Assembly (NCBI GenBank): GCA_002007365.1
Contig: LNZR01000034.1
Coordinates: 1-41,630 of the forward strand
Source: Epulopiscium sp. Nele67-Bin005
GTDB lineage: Bacteria > Bacillota > Clostridia > Lachnospirales > Cellulosilyticaceae
Direction: 5' to 3'
Length of the DNA: 41,630 nucleotides
Below are positions 17,556 through 26,742 of this stretch, in pieces (position 1 is the first letter of the stretch; each line of letters starts with the position of its first letter). Below the pieces are notes generated by a model that was not told the DNA's origin, did no database searches, and was given only the letters and a program-made list of their open reading frames with translations. The position numbers were made by a program, and so were the translations under genes.

Positions 17556-17564
17556 ATTATATCA
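17556..17564 (-). promoter_or_regulatory. Extended -10 promoter for tig-clpP-clpX
   Basis: On the minus strand TGATATAAT (17564-17556) is an extended -10 element with a perfect TATAAT, about 105 nt upstream of the tig start. No good -35 box is visible, which extended -10 promoters tolerate. Confidence 0.55.
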
Positions 17565-17637
17565 TAGACAATTTATAAAATCTATATTATTTCGTTATTA
17601 TTGATACGACTTATTCCAACTTTTACATATAGCCACC

Positions 17638-17664
17638 TTGACAATTTTAGTTTATAATTATGAT
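17638..17664 (+). promoter_or_regulatory. Promoter for the 154-aa gene at 17712
   Basis: TTGACA (17638-17643) and TATGAT (17659-17664) are separated by 15 nt, a short but workable spacing. It is divergent from the tig promoter. Confidence 0.5.
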
Positions 17665-17711
17665 AGAACGTATTAATACATATAATTTAACTCCCGAAAG
17701 GATCGGTGTCT

Positions 17712-18176
17712 ATGGAAAATTTTTTAGTACTTGGCGACTTAACAATAACTTATCAACAGGTGTATACAGACTATATCAAGCCTCAAATTGAAGAAATTGA
17801 TATCTTATTAAAATCCTCGCATAGCTCATATACTATTACTGAAGTTGCAAGAGTTTTAAATATTTCTAAAGAAGAAATTTTACATATCATGCAAGAAAAT
17901 AATATAGTTGAAATCAATAAAATTTATTTTTTCCATATTCTGATGGAAGCAAAAAGTTATGTTGGACAACTTATAAAACGCCAGTGGCGAGTGCCAAACA
18001 CAAACGACTATACTGCTTTTAATATTGCTTACATTTATAATTTAGATTATAAACTAGTTGAAACTGCATTTTCAAAACTTCAAATGACAACTGTTAGTGA
18101 TGAAGATTTAAGCATTTTGTTTAGTCATATTCCCGTTACTAAATCAGCATTTGCCATTAATGTACATAAAGATTAA
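17712..18176 (+). CDS. Small protein with a helix-turn-helix-like segment, unknown function
   Basis: The 154-aa protein (from the ATG at 17712) has the segment TITEVARVLNISKEEILHIMQENNI (about 41-65), which reads as a helix-turn-helix. A helical second half has two AYIYNLDYKLVETAF-like helices resembling a second such fold. I do not recognise a named family, though similar short Clostridia proteins starting MENFLxLGD exist to my recollection. A GTG two codons earlier is possible, but the AAAGGA site at 17697-17702 is better spaced for the ATG. It is divergent from tig, so it may be a local regulator; that is inference only. Confidence 0.75.
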   Translation: MENFLVLGDLTITYQQVYTDYIKPQIEEIDILLKSSHSSYTITEVARVLNISKEEILHIMQENNIVEINKIYFFHILMEAKSYVGQLIKRQWRVPNTNDYTAFNIAYIYNLDYKLVETAFSKLQMTTVSDEDLSILFSHIPVTKSAFAINVHKD

Positions 18177-18352
18177 TACAGTCTTTTTTATTATAACCAG
18201 TTAAATTTTGTTTTAAACAACTTTTTGAAAAATTTTTTAAAATATTTTTTTACTTGGTAAGTTTATCATGCTAATTACATATAAAATAATTTTTTTACGA
18301 GAAGTTTCCTATAAAGTAGTTTTTGGGAGTCCCAAATAAAAAATTTTGAAAT

Positions 18353-18392
18353 AAAAAAATGGTAACCAGTCGTTGGCTACCATTTTTTTATT
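18353..18392. terminator. Bidirectional terminator between the convergent 154-aa gene and the phosphodiesterase gene
   Basis: AAAAAATGGTA and CCA pair, with one bulge, to TTGG and TACCATTTTTTT around the loop GTCG. A and T runs at both ends fit use by both convergent genes. The preceding stretch 18177-18352 is AT-rich and holds nothing else I can identify. Confidence 0.82.
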
Positions 18393-18400
18393 TGTGTAAT

Positions 18401-19126
18401 TTAAAATTCTGAATTTACTTCATTAAATAATTCTGGGTAATCAGTAAAAATTCCTGTTACGCCTGCTTCAATTAATTTTCTCATATAAACTGGGTCGTTT
18501 ATTGTGTAAACGTTAATATCTAATCCAGCATTTTTAACCTCTTGTACAAACTCTGGTGTTATTCCAGAAAGTAAAGATGGGTGGAGGGCATCTGCCCCCA
18601 AAGATTTTGCGTGTTCAATAGCATTATCCATTGGTTTGAAATATAAAAATCCAGTTTTGATATTTTTGTTGATTTCTTTAACTTTAACCAAGCTTTCACT
18701 ATGAAAACTAGAAATTAATACACTATCAACCATTTCTAACTTCTCGATTAATTTTACCACATCTTCTTCAATCCCATCATATTGAATGATATCAGTCTTA
18801 ATTTCGATGTTAAGTTTGATGTTATTTTCCTTTACAAGCTTCATAACTTCTTCTAGTTCAGGAGCTTTACACTCAAAATTTGTTTCCCAGATTTGTTGTC
18901 TGCAATCTAAATCTTGAATTTGGTCTAAAGTTAAATCTTTAATCTGCCCTTTACCTCTAAATGTTCTTTGAACATCTTCATCATGGATTACTACTAATTT
19001 TCCATCTGCTGTTTTGTGAACATCAAGTTCAATTCCATCTGCTTTCATCTCAATAGCTTTTTTAAATGCAAGCATAGTATTTTCTGGAAATTCTGAACTT
19101 GCTCCTCTGTGTGCATAATTAATCAT
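18401..19126 (-). CDS. Glycerophosphodiester phosphodiesterase (cytoplasmic, UgpQ-type)
   Basis: The 241-aa TIM-barrel enzyme hydrolyses glycerophosphodiesters from phospholipid turnover to glycerol-3-phosphate and an alcohol. The active site is complete: His6 and Arg7 in AHRGASSEFPENT, Glu33 and Asp35 in DGIELDVHKT, His48 in VVIHDE. Later family motifs are LNIEIKT, ISSFH and VYTINDP. No signal peptide, so it is cytoplasmic. I chose the ATG at 19126; a TTG one codon earlier is spaced too close to AAGGAG. It is a single-gene unit lying after the terminator of the giant surface gene. Confidence 0.93.
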   Translation of the reverse strand: MINYAHRGASSEFPENTMLAFKKAIEMKADGIELDVHKTADGKLVVIHDEDVQRTFRGKGQIKDLTLDQIQDLDCRQQIWETNFECKAPELEEVMKLVKENNIKLNIEIKTDIIQYDGIEEDVVKLIEKLEMVDSVLISSFHSESLVKVKEINKNIKTGFLYFKPMDNAIEHAKSLGADALHPSLLSGITPEFVQEVKNAGLDINVYTINDPVYMRKLIEAGVTGIFTDYPELFNEVNSEF

Positions 19127-19155
19127 CAAAATTACTCCTTAATATATTTTATTTA

Positions 19156-19196
19156 AACCAGTTGACAGCTTTATTTTTGCCAACTATCAACTGGTT
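19156..19196 (-). terminator. Hairpin after the giant surface-protein gene
   Basis: AACCAGTTGACAG (19156-19168) and CTATCAACTGGTT (19184-19196) pair with one mismatch over 13 positions. On the minus strand it is followed by an AT-rich run (TTTAAATAAAAT), a weaker T-tail than others here. It begins 9 nt past the stop. Confidence 0.7.
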
Positions 19197-19204
19197 AATA
19201 CACT

Positions 19205-22200
19205 TTATTTGTTAAGATATTGGTTAAGACGCATCATAACGCTTATAATTTCGGCTCTTGTTACAACTTTTGTAGGGGACATAGTTGTTTCGCTAGTTCC
19301 TGATAAAAGTCCAGTTGAGATACAATAATAAATTGCTTCTTCGTATGGAGAGCCTGAAACATCGTTCATTGGGCGTGCTAAAATCGTTGGTTCAATGTAT
19401 CCTCTTGTAAGTTCGTATAAAACTTGGGCTAACATCTCACGTGTAATTAATGTATCGTTGCTCATAATTTCAGTAAGCGTTTCTATTGATAATTTGGAAG
19501 CTACAGATGCCATAGGTGCAAATGCCCAAGACGTTCTGCTTACAGGGATATAACGCTCTGTCATATCTCTTGTCATCTTCATTTCAACAATTCCATTTGT
19601 TAATAAAACTCTATCCAAAAATGCAAATGTATCGCTAACTTTTAATTCATTATTTGGTAAGAATGTTCCATCAGGCATTCCACTTACAAAACCAGCCTGA
19701 GCCATTGCCATTATTGAGCCGTAAGCCCAGTGACTTTCTGGAACATCTCTAAAGGAAACTTTTTCGTTTGGTGATAAATCAAGCAATTTAATATAGTTGT
19801 TTTGGTGAATTAAATTTGCTTCTACAGTTCCGTCATACGCCATAAACGATAAAATTTCGCTTCTTGTGTACTCCCCTTCAAGAGAGTTTAGCGTTGCTGT
19901 TAAAAATGCGTCTGACTCTATTCCTGTATAAGGAACTCGGTTTACGTTTGATACATAATCAGTATCAACAGTATCTGATGGAACATATGTGTTTGTGCTG
20001 CTTTCTTCTTCGTCGTCATCGTCATCATCTGCATCAGGGTCAACAATAACTACTTCTATTCTAAGTCTTGAGCTTCTATTTCCAGAACTATCAGTCGCAG
20101 TATATACTAATAAATATTCATCACCAATATTGGTAGTTCTTACTCTAGAAACTTCCTCATAATCGTTGTCATAAATGATTAAATCTACATCAACATACCC
20201 ATCAACATCATCAATTGCACGAACTGTTGGGTAGCTAAAAGTTGAACCTTGGTCTACTTCTATATAAGTGTCGCCTCTATAAATTAGTCTTGGAGGAGCG
20301 TCATCATCAACCACAACTGTTATCCAAATTGTAAGAGGTGTACTAACATTTCCAGCGCTATCTGTTGCACTATATCTAATAATGAAAGTCCCTAAAACAC
20401 TAGTGTCTACAGCACTTACAGTTTCTCCATCTGGGTCAGTTATTGTATAAGTTACAGGCACTGTTCCATCAACGGCATCAGTTGCAGTAACTGTTGGCAT
20501 AGTGAAAGTTGAATATTGTAAAACGCTGTATGATGTGCTTCCACTATATTGAATTACAGGAGCTTGAGTGTCGTTGCTTGAGTCCCCTCCACCTTCATCT
20601 TCTGCTGGGTAAACTTCTACAGAAAATCTAAGTGTATCTACTACAGTTCCGTCAGTATCGACTGCATAATAAGTCAAAATATAAGTTCCAACTACACTAG
20701 TGTCTAATCTTTCGGAAACATTACCCTTTTCATCTTCAAATTCATAAATAATTTCTAAATCGTCGTAGCCTGATAAGAGTGTAACCGTTGGTAAATCAAA
20801 GTCTTCATACTGTTCAACTGATAATGAGAAACTTCCATTATATACTAAAATTCCGTTTCCTCCACCATCAATATCCCCGTCATCATCTCCATCACCATCA
20901 ATGTCAGGATTATTTTTATCATATACAACAACAATTCTAATTTCTAATTCATCGCTTCGGTTTCCTGAGCTGTCAGTTGCTGTGTAAGTTATAGTGTATG
21001 AACCTGTTGATGTTGTGCTAATTGCATTTACTAAAATTCCATACTGATTTCTAATTACTGTATCAACTGGAACGCTTCCGTCAATTTCATCATACGCAAT
21101 TACATATGGCATTGAGAATTTATCCCCAACTTCTAAAATAATATATGTGTCCCCTGCGTATTGAATAATTGGTGGGTCAGTATCTTCATCAACTCGAATT
21201 GTAATTACTAAGTTATCACTCTTATTCCCAGCTTTATCCGTAGCGCTGTAAGTTAATGTATAAACTCCCGCAACGTCTGTATCAATTTCAGTAATTATTT
21301 GACCACTAGAGTTTGTAATTACTAAGTCTGGCTCTACTTCTAGGTCGATATTATCAAGCGCATATACATTCGGCATAGTAAGTTCACGTCCAAGAACTAC
21401 GAAAATATCTGTATCTCCATCATAAACTAAAATTGGAGCTTCTGTATCATATAAAACTGTAACTGTAATTACTAGAGGATCACTTTCGTAGCCGTCAGAG
21501 TCAGTTGCTGTATACGTTAGTGTATATGAACCTTCGTATGAAGTATCAATGCTAGAAACTCTATTTCCGTCTTGGTCAATAATTACTAAATCTGGCTCTA
21601 AATTTGTATCGATATCATCTGTAACTGTTACTACTGGCATATCAAATGTTGTTCCTACAGCAACTTGGAAATCTGTTCTTCCATCGTAATTTAATGTTGG
21701 AATTGCTGGGTTTGCAATAACATTAATAACAATTTTTAGTGGAGTGGCTGAGTTTCCTCCTCTATCTGTAGCAGTATAATCAAATGTATATTTATCCACA
21801 GAATATGTTGAGAAATCTTCAACATCAATGATATCTCCATTACTATTTGTAATAGTTAGGTCATAAGTTATATCATCGTCAAAGTTATCTGTAACGGTAA
21901 CTTCGGGTAGGTCAAACGGTTCACGTTGCATAGTTTCGATGTAATAAGCACCATCATAATGAATTACTGGAGCATCATAATCTACTGTGATAACTGTAAT
22001 TACGATTTGTAGAGGATTACTCACGTTTCCAACAGCATCTGTAGCAGTGTACGTAAGAGTGAAAATTCCTGAAATAGACGTACTAAATTGCTCCCATTCA
22101 ATTCCTTCTTCATCAACGATGTGCAAATCAATTTCAACATCAGTATCTAAATTATCTGTTGCAGTTACTACAGGCATTGTAAATTGGGCAAATTGCTCAA

Positions 22201-24685
22201 CTTCAAACGTTAATTCCCCGTCATAGTGAAGTACTGGTGGCTCATCATCATCAACAACTTCTAGTGTCAAAATCAATGTGCTTTCATTACCACTTTTATC
22301 TGTAGCAGTGTACGTAAGAGTATATTTTATAAGCTCTTCGGTACTCATTTCTTCTATAACATTGCCTTCTTCATCTGTAATTACTAATTCTAAAGTAACG
22401 TCTAAGTTTGAATTATCCTCCGTGGTTACAACAGGCATAGTAATTTCTGAAAATTGCTTAACTTTTAGCTCAGTTCTGCCTGTATAATTGATAGTTGGAG
22501 GCTCGTTATCTTCAATTACGATAACTGAAATTACAACTGGAGAACTTGTGTTACCTATGCTATTGGTAACGCTATATGTCAAAGTATAAACTCCAACTTC
22601 AGTAGTATCCCAATCTTCAATTATGTTTCCAGCTTCATCAGTTACAACTCTATCAATTGTCAAACCAGAAGAACGCACTCCACTAAAATATGTGTTCATA
22701 AAAGTTTGGATAGAAGCAATTTCCTCATCTTCGTCTTCTGGGTCAGGAGTTTCGGTATCATCTTCATCATCAGAGTCATCTTCATCGTCAGAGTCATCTT
22801 CATCATCAGAGTCATCTTCATCATCAGAGTCATCTTCATCGTCAGAGTCATCTTCATCATCAGAGTCATCTTCATCGTCAGAGTCGTCCTCATCATCAGA
22901 GTCATCTTCATCGTCAGAGTCGTCCTCATCATCAGAGTCATCTTCATCGTCAGAGTCATCTTCATCATTTCCATTATCATAATCAGCAGCAAGCATTTCT
23001 GGATCTTCAAACGGTTCATATTGTAAGACTGTGAATTCAAATGGTCCATCGTAAGTTAAAGTTGGAGCGTTTGGATTTAGGATAATATTTACCGTAATAA
23101 CAAGTCTTGTAGTAGCTGCCCCTTCGGCTTCAGTTGTGTAAGTTAATGTGTAATATTCATCAAGAATTGAAGTATCCACAGACTCAACAACTTCTCCTCT
23201 AGCATTTGTAATTACAAGCTCTGCCGTTTTACCCATGACTACGTTTGGCATAGTAAATTCCTCATTTTGAATTATATCAAAGTGAGTATCTCCACTGTAG
23301 TATAAGATTGGTAAATTTTGAGGATTAAAAATTACATATGTTCCGTTTGCCTCAAGTGCATCAACAGCACTAGAAACGTGGTCTAGGTCTATATCTAAAT
23401 AGTTACCTGAAACGTCCAAAATTGCTAGGTTTGTTAGGTCTGTTAAATCAGTAATCGCACTAAGCTCATTGTATGATAAATCCAAATACGTAAGACTTGT
23501 AACCTCTTTTAGTGGAGAGATATTACTTATATCGTTGTATGATAAAGTAAGTGATGTTAGGTAATTGAAGGAACTTAAAACGCTAATATCTGTAAGTCCG
23601 TTGCTAACTAATTCTAGCGTATTGAGTCTTGTAGCAAGTTCTAGGCCTGTTAAATCTGAAATAGGCTCATTATGTATTTGCAAACTTCTAAGTTGGTACA
23701 TTTCGCTATATTGCACTTCTCCGTCACCATTTGCATCTACTTCAGCCAATACAGCATTTTTTAATACATCATCATTAAATTTTACCATTCTCTCAACAAT
23801 TTCAACGGTAATAGTAAGGGTTCTAACTTGAGCCTCAGCCCCTACAATTGTTACTTCAATATAGTGAATATAAAATATATCACCAATTGTATCTGTTGTT
23901 ATCTCATCAAGGCTTGGGATATCTTCTAAATCCTCAAAATCCTCTTCCAAATTATCATCAGCATCAGTAGAGATAACTATTGTAATATCATCACTAACTG
24001 TTACTCGTGGCATCTCAAAATCATCAAATTGTTCAATTTTTAGGTAAGTATCACCAGTATAATAAAGTGCTGGTCTATCTTTTTGAGTTACATAATGGAC
24101 TGTTGCTCCTCTTGCTTCTAGAATATTTACCGTATTTAAAACTTCTTCATCGTGTGTAATATCCAAATAGTTGTTAATAACTTGAACGAATGTTAATTTT
24201 TCTAAATTTGCTAACGGTCTAAGATCCCAAATTTCATTTCCAGTTAAATACAGAGTCTGTAACTGCGTCAGTGAACTTAGTGGACTAATATCTATAATTG
24301 AGTTATTGCTTAAAATTAATTCTGTAAGATTTGTTGCATATTCTAAGCCTGTAATATCTTCAATTCCTTGTGCAACCAAAACTAAGCTCTCAAGCTTTGC
24401 AAGTTCTGTTTTTGTAATATTTCCATCTTCATCAAGATCCACAAGCTCTTCTAATGCAAGTCTCAAATTTTCATCAGGAATTTCTACAATATCAGTTTCT
24501 TCAACTTCTTCTTCGTCCTCAGTCAAATCAAAGTCATTAAGTAAAGTTGCTTCTCGTCTTGCTGTATAGTTGTCAAAATCATCATAAGACTCATAAGCAA
24601 AAGTTGGCCTTACAGATGCAATTTGAGAACCAAACATAATACCAGCTAACACCAAGCTCATACGTTTAGTATATTGTTGTTTCAT
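19205..24685 (-). CDS. Giant S-layer-type surface protein: LRR, EF-hand-like loops, Ig-like repeats, SLH
   Basis: This 1826-aa exported protein has a signal peptide (cleavage expected near residue 30, PTFA/YES). Two EF-hand-like loops with all canonical positions are at 83-94 (DLDEDGNITKTE) and 317-328 (DANGDGEVQYSE), each leading into a leucine-rich-repeat block (about 107-172 and 342-432). About twelve DUF5011/HYR-type Ig-like repeats run from about 206 to 1560, each opening like LxYxGDTxxxVxQ and closing YTLTYTATDxxGN. An Asp/Ser/Glu hexapeptide tract (about 571-643) interrupts the third Ig unit. A DIDGDGDDDGD loop lies before the tenth unit. Three C-terminal SLH domains start near 1637 (FRDVPESHWAYG), 1705 and 1773 and should anchor it to pyruvylated wall polymer. 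It is likely a calcium-stiffened stalk or adhesin; the ligand is unknown. The ribosome site is GAGGTG. Confidence 0.93.
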   Translation of the reverse strand: MKQQYTKRMSLVLAGIMFGSQIASVRPTFAYESYDDFDNYTARREATLLNDFDLTEDEEEVEETDIVEIPDENLRLALEELVDLDEDGNITKTELAKLESLVLVAQGIEDITGLEYATNLTELILSNNSIIDISPLSSLTQLQTLYLTGNEIWDLRPLANLEKLTFVQVINNYLDITHDEEVLNTVNILEARGATVHYVTQKDRPALYYTGDTYLKIEQFDDFEMPRVTVSDDITIVISTDADDNLEEDFEDLEDIPSLDEITTDTIGDIFYIHYIEVTIVGAEAQVRTLTITVEIVERMVKFNDDVLKNAVLAEVDANGDGEVQYSEMYQLRSLQIHNEPISDLTGLELATRLNTLELVSNGLTDISVLSSFNYLTSLTLSYNDISNISPLKEVTSLTYLDLSYNELSAITDLTDLTNLAILDVSGNYLDIDLDHVSSAVDALEANGTYVIFNPQNLPILYYSGDTHFDIIQNEEFTMPNVVMGKTAELVITNARGEVVESVDTSILDEYYTLTYTTEAEGAATTRLVITVNIILNPNAPTLTYDGPFEFTVLQYEPFEDPEMLAADYDNGNDEDDSDDEDDSDDEDDSDDEDDSDDEDDSDDEDDSDDEDDSDDEDDSDDEDDSDDEDDSDDEDDSDDEDDTETPDPEDEDEEIASIQTFMNTYFSGVRSSGLTIDRVVTDEAGNIIEDWDTTEVGVYTLTYSVTNSIGNTSSPVVISVIVIEDNEPPTINYTGRTELKVKQFSEITMPVVTTEDNSNLDVTLELVITDEEGNVIEEMSTEELIKYTLTYTATDKSGNESTLILTLEVVDDDEPPVLHYDGELTFEVEQFAQFTMPVVTATDNLDTDVEIDLHIVDEEGIEWEQFSTSISGIFTLTYTATDAVGNVSNPLQIVITVITVDYDAPVIHYDGAYYIETMQREPFDLPEVTVTDNFDDDITYDLTITNSNGDIIDVEDFSTYSVDKYTFDYTATDRGGNSATPLKIVINVIANPAIPTLNYDGRTDFQVAVGTTFDMPVVTVTDDIDTNLEPDLVIIDQDGNRVSSIDTSYEGSYTLTYTATDSDGYESDPLVITVTVLYDTEAPILVYDGDTDIFVVLGRELTMPNVYALDNIDLEVEPDLVITNSSGQIITEIDTDVAGVYTLTYSATDKAGNKSDNLVITIRVDEDTDPPIIQYAGDTYIILEVGDKFSMPYVIAYDEIDGSVPVDTVIRNQYGILVNAISTTSTGSYTITYTATDSSGNRSDELEIRIVVVYDKNNPDIDGDGDDDGDIDGGGNGILVYNGSFSLSVEQYEDFDLPTVTLLSGYDDLEIIYEFEDEKGNVSERLDTSVVGTYILTYYAVDTDGTVVDTLRFSVEVYPAEDEGGGDSSNDTQAPVIQYSGSTSYSVLQYSTFTMPTVTATDAVDGTVPVTYTITDPDGETVSAVDTSVLGTFIIRYSATDSAGNVSTPLTIWITVVVDDDAPPRLIYRGDTYIEVDQGSTFSYPTVRAIDDVDGYVDVDLIIYDNDYEEVSRVRTTNIGDEYLLVYTATDSSGNRSSRLRIEVVIVDPDADDDDDDEEESSTNTYVPSDTVDTDYVSNVNRVPYTGIESDAFLTATLNSLEGEYTRSEILSFMAYDGTVEANLIHQNNYIKLLDLSPNEKVSFRDVPESHWAYGSIMAMAQAGFVSGMPDGTFLPNNELKVSDTFAFLDRVLLTNGIVEMKMTRDMTERYIPVSRTSWAFAPMASVASKLSIETLTEIMSNDTLITREMLAQVLYELTRGYIEPTILARPMNDVSGSPYEEAIYYCISTGLLSGTSETTMSPTKVVTRAEIISVMMRLNQYLNK
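22757..22970 (-). repeat. 18-bp coding minisatellite (DDSDDE hexapeptides)
   Basis: About eleven to twelve in-frame 18-bp units encode repeating Asp-Asp-Ser-Asp-Asp-Glu. Variant bases alternate between units, and a rarer GTCCTC variant recurs exactly 36 bp apart (near 22885 and 22921), pointing to a 36-bp higher-order unit made by recent duplication. Every unit is a multiple of three, so copy-number change keeps the frame. Confidence 0.95.
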
Positions 24686-25005
24686 ATTTTCACCTCATAA
24701 AGAAATTTAGTTTTTCCTAATATATATATCGTACAAAATGCTGAATTTCTTTCGGTTATTAGAGCTTATCCCAGAAATTAATTTATTATTCAACATAAAG
24801 AAAAAAATTTTTAGCGAACGATGTATACCCAGCTAAATTTGTGTATTATTTTTATACTTTTGGACGCAAAAAAGACTTATATATTAAAATATAAGCCGCA
24901 AACTTAACTATTATAGAATGAACTATAATTCAAATTTTTTATAAAATTTAGCAAAGTGAAACCCCTCCACTTCGATTATAAACCAGTTTCTTCCTTATTA
25001 TATGT
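24686..25005. other. Intergenic region between the two surface-protein genes
   Basis: About 320 AT-rich bases. It holds the upstream region of the giant gene (no clear -35/-10 pair that I trust) and a hairpin terminator at 24868-24897. About 100 nt next to the stop of the 578-aa gene show no recognisable element. Confidence 0.5.
24868..24897 (-). terminator. Terminator of the 578-aa surface-protein gene
   Basis: GACTTATA (24874-24881) pairs with TATAAGCC (24890-24897), 8 bp with one G-T, followed on the minus strand by six T (24873-24868). It lies about 110 nt past the stop, leaving a fairly long 3' untranslated region. Confidence 0.65.
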
Positions 25006-26742
25006 TTATATAGTCGCTAAACAATCACTTAATCTTGAGAGTATTGAGGAAAGTTCGGCAGCTGTTACAATACCTTGTGGGGATAATGTTAATTCTCCTG
25101 TTCCTTTAAATAATCCAGTTTTTATACAGTAGTCAAGCGATGTTTTGTAAATTGAAGTATTGGAAACATCGTTATAGGAGCTAACTCCTTTTTGAAATTC
25201 GGTTGTTGGTAAGCTGGCATTAGTTGTTTCGTACAAAACTTGTGCTAATTTTTCTCGGGTAATTGGTTCATAAATCGAACTTTTTAATATAGATAAGGTG
25301 TTTGTAGAAAGTTTTGAAGCTACTGAAGCTACTTCATAATACCTATCTAAATTAAATTCTTGAGTGATATATTTTTCAACAGTTACACGATTATGAGAGC
25401 TTTCTGTGAAGTTATTTTCTAGCAAAATTTTATCAAGCCCAGCAAATGTTTCTGAAATGTGCATAGGTTGTTTTGGGCTGAAACTTTTTGAACCAATCCC
25501 CAAATCAATGCCAGTACTTGAGGAATTTTTTATAGATACGTTAGTCCAATGGCTTGGAATTTCAATTGCAGGTTCTTCTGCTGGGGGACTATCTGTAATA
25601 GTTTTTACAAGGAAATTTATATCGATATCAATACTTTGCAAAATATTAGGCATAGCTACAATAGCTCCAATTTCTTTTTTGGTAAAGATGTCGCCAAGAA
25701 GTTCGGTAGCACTAGACACTGATATTGGTATTTCTAAATTTGTGTATGGTAAATTGTTTGAAAGAAGAGTTTTTACTTCGGTTTTTTCGGCGTTATCTAA
25801 AGTTCGCAAAACTTGCTGAGTTTGTTCTATATCAGAAATTGTTAAATTATATTTAGTGAAAATATTGGCAATTTCTGATATTTGTGATGGTGTCATTTCT
25901 TCGGATAAATCTTCCAAAAGTTCGCTTACGTCTTCGGATAAATTTATGGATACAATATTTGGGTCTTCTTTTTGTGAACTATAGGTTATAGTTGTGCCAT
26001 TATCTATAATACGATTAATAACTCCCAAAGTTGTTGTATCGTTTAAATTTAAAAAGTTGTTTTCTATGTGTAAATGTTTAAGTTTGGGCAAGCTTGCCAA
26101 AGGGGTAATATCTCTAATTTCATTATCAGTCAAGTATAAATTTGTAAGATTAAATAAATTTGACAATATAGAAATATCTGTAACTTGATTACCAACTAAG
26201 CTTAGTGTTTGCAAGTTTTTTAAATTTTCGAGTGCCGAAAGTTCACTAATTTGATTATTTGGTAGGAGCAAATGAGTAAGCTCACTAAGTTCAGCAAGAG
26301 GCTTAAGCTCAACAATTTCATGTCCACTTAAACATAAATCAGTTAGGTTTATAGCATTTTCAAGACCTTCCAAACTGGAAATTTTAGAATTTGCACTCCA
26401 TTTTTCGGCAGGAAAAGAGGTAAATTGTTCTATTTCATTTCGTTGCAATTTACCGTCAACAAAGCCATCAACTATCCCATCAACAGCTTTTGCAATATAA
26501 GCTTCCAACGTTTTATCGGCAAAATAAATAATGTCATATTTTCCGTTATTATCCATTAAAATAGTCTGAATTAGTTCATAAATATTTGGACTTTCATCTA
26601 AAGATATATTGTTGACTTCATAATTTTGTTTTAGTTGCGTAGAAAGTGCCTCAACTTCAATTGCTGAAACACCAAGTGTTGAGCTAAGTTGAGTAGCCAA
26701 TATAACACCTCCTAAGGCAGGGTTACAATCTTTTGTTCTCAT
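25006..26742 (-). CDS. LRR and SLH-like surface protein, short relative of the giant protein
   Basis: The 578-aa protein has a hydrophobic N-terminus (GGVILATQLSSTLGVSA) that may act as an export signal, though it lacks the usual basic start. A degenerate EF-hand-like loop (D92-GFVDGKLQRN-E103, Phe at a ligand position) is followed by a leucine-rich-repeat block (about 120-235, with LxxLxLxxNxIxDIxPL units). A Leu/Ser-rich middle (260-390) precedes three degenerate SLH domains to the C-terminus. The last two closely resemble those of the giant protein: VASKLS.xTL, ITREKLAQVLYETT and a C-terminal YCIKTGLFKGTGE. It is probably bound to the same wall polymer. The start ATG has an AGGAGG site. 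The two genes probably arose by duplication of an LRR-SLH ancestor. Confidence 0.85.
   Translation of the reverse strand: MRTKDCNPALGGVILATQLSSTLGVSAIEVEALSTQLKQNYEVNNISLDESPNIYELIQTILMDNNGKYDIIYFADKTLEAYIAKAVDGIVDGFVDGKLQRNEIEQFTSFPAEKWSANSKISSLEGLENAINLTDLCLSGHEIVELKPLAELSELTHLLLPNNQISELSALENLKNLQTLSLVGNQVTDISILSNLFNLTNLYLTDNEIRDITPLASLPKLKHLHIENNFLNLNDTTTLGVINRIIDNGTTITYSSQKEDPNIVSINLSEDVSELLEDLSEEMTPSQISEIANIFTKYNLTISDIEQTQQVLRTLDNAEKTEVKTLLSNNLPYTNLEIPISVSSATELLGDIFTKKEIGAIVAMPNILQSIDIDINFLVKTITDSPPAEEPAIEIPSHWTNVSIKNSSSTGIDLGIGSKSFSPKQPMHISETFAGLDKILLENNFTESSHNRVTVEKYITQEFNLDRYYEVASVASKLSTNTLSILKSSIYEPITREKLAQVLYETTNASLPTTEFQKGVSSYNDVSNTSIYKTSLDYCIKTGLFKGTGELTLSPQGIVTAAELSSILSRLSDCLATI

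Noticed and set aside
14114-17705. CIRCE or CtsR heat-shock operators near lon, clpX, clpP and tig
   Set aside because: I looked for the TTAGCACTC/GAGTGCTAA pair and for GGTCAAA-type direct repeats and found neither. Regulation of this block cannot be assigned from operators.
19156-19196. Recombination or attachment site suggested by the AACCAGTTGA inverted repeat
   Set aside because: Its position 9 nt after a stop codon and the AT-rich tail fit a terminator; no integrase or repeat partner is present.
22623-23049. Overlapping reading frames in other frames across the Asp-rich tract, on both strands
   Set aside because: They arise from the 18-bp repeat, which has no stops in several frames. 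They have no ribosome site and give low-complexity Ser or Met/Lys/Thr repeats.
24900-25005. Small gene in the tail of the 578-aa gene's 3' region
   Set aside because: No ribosome site or open frame of useful length; it is most simply a long 3' untranslated region before the hairpin.
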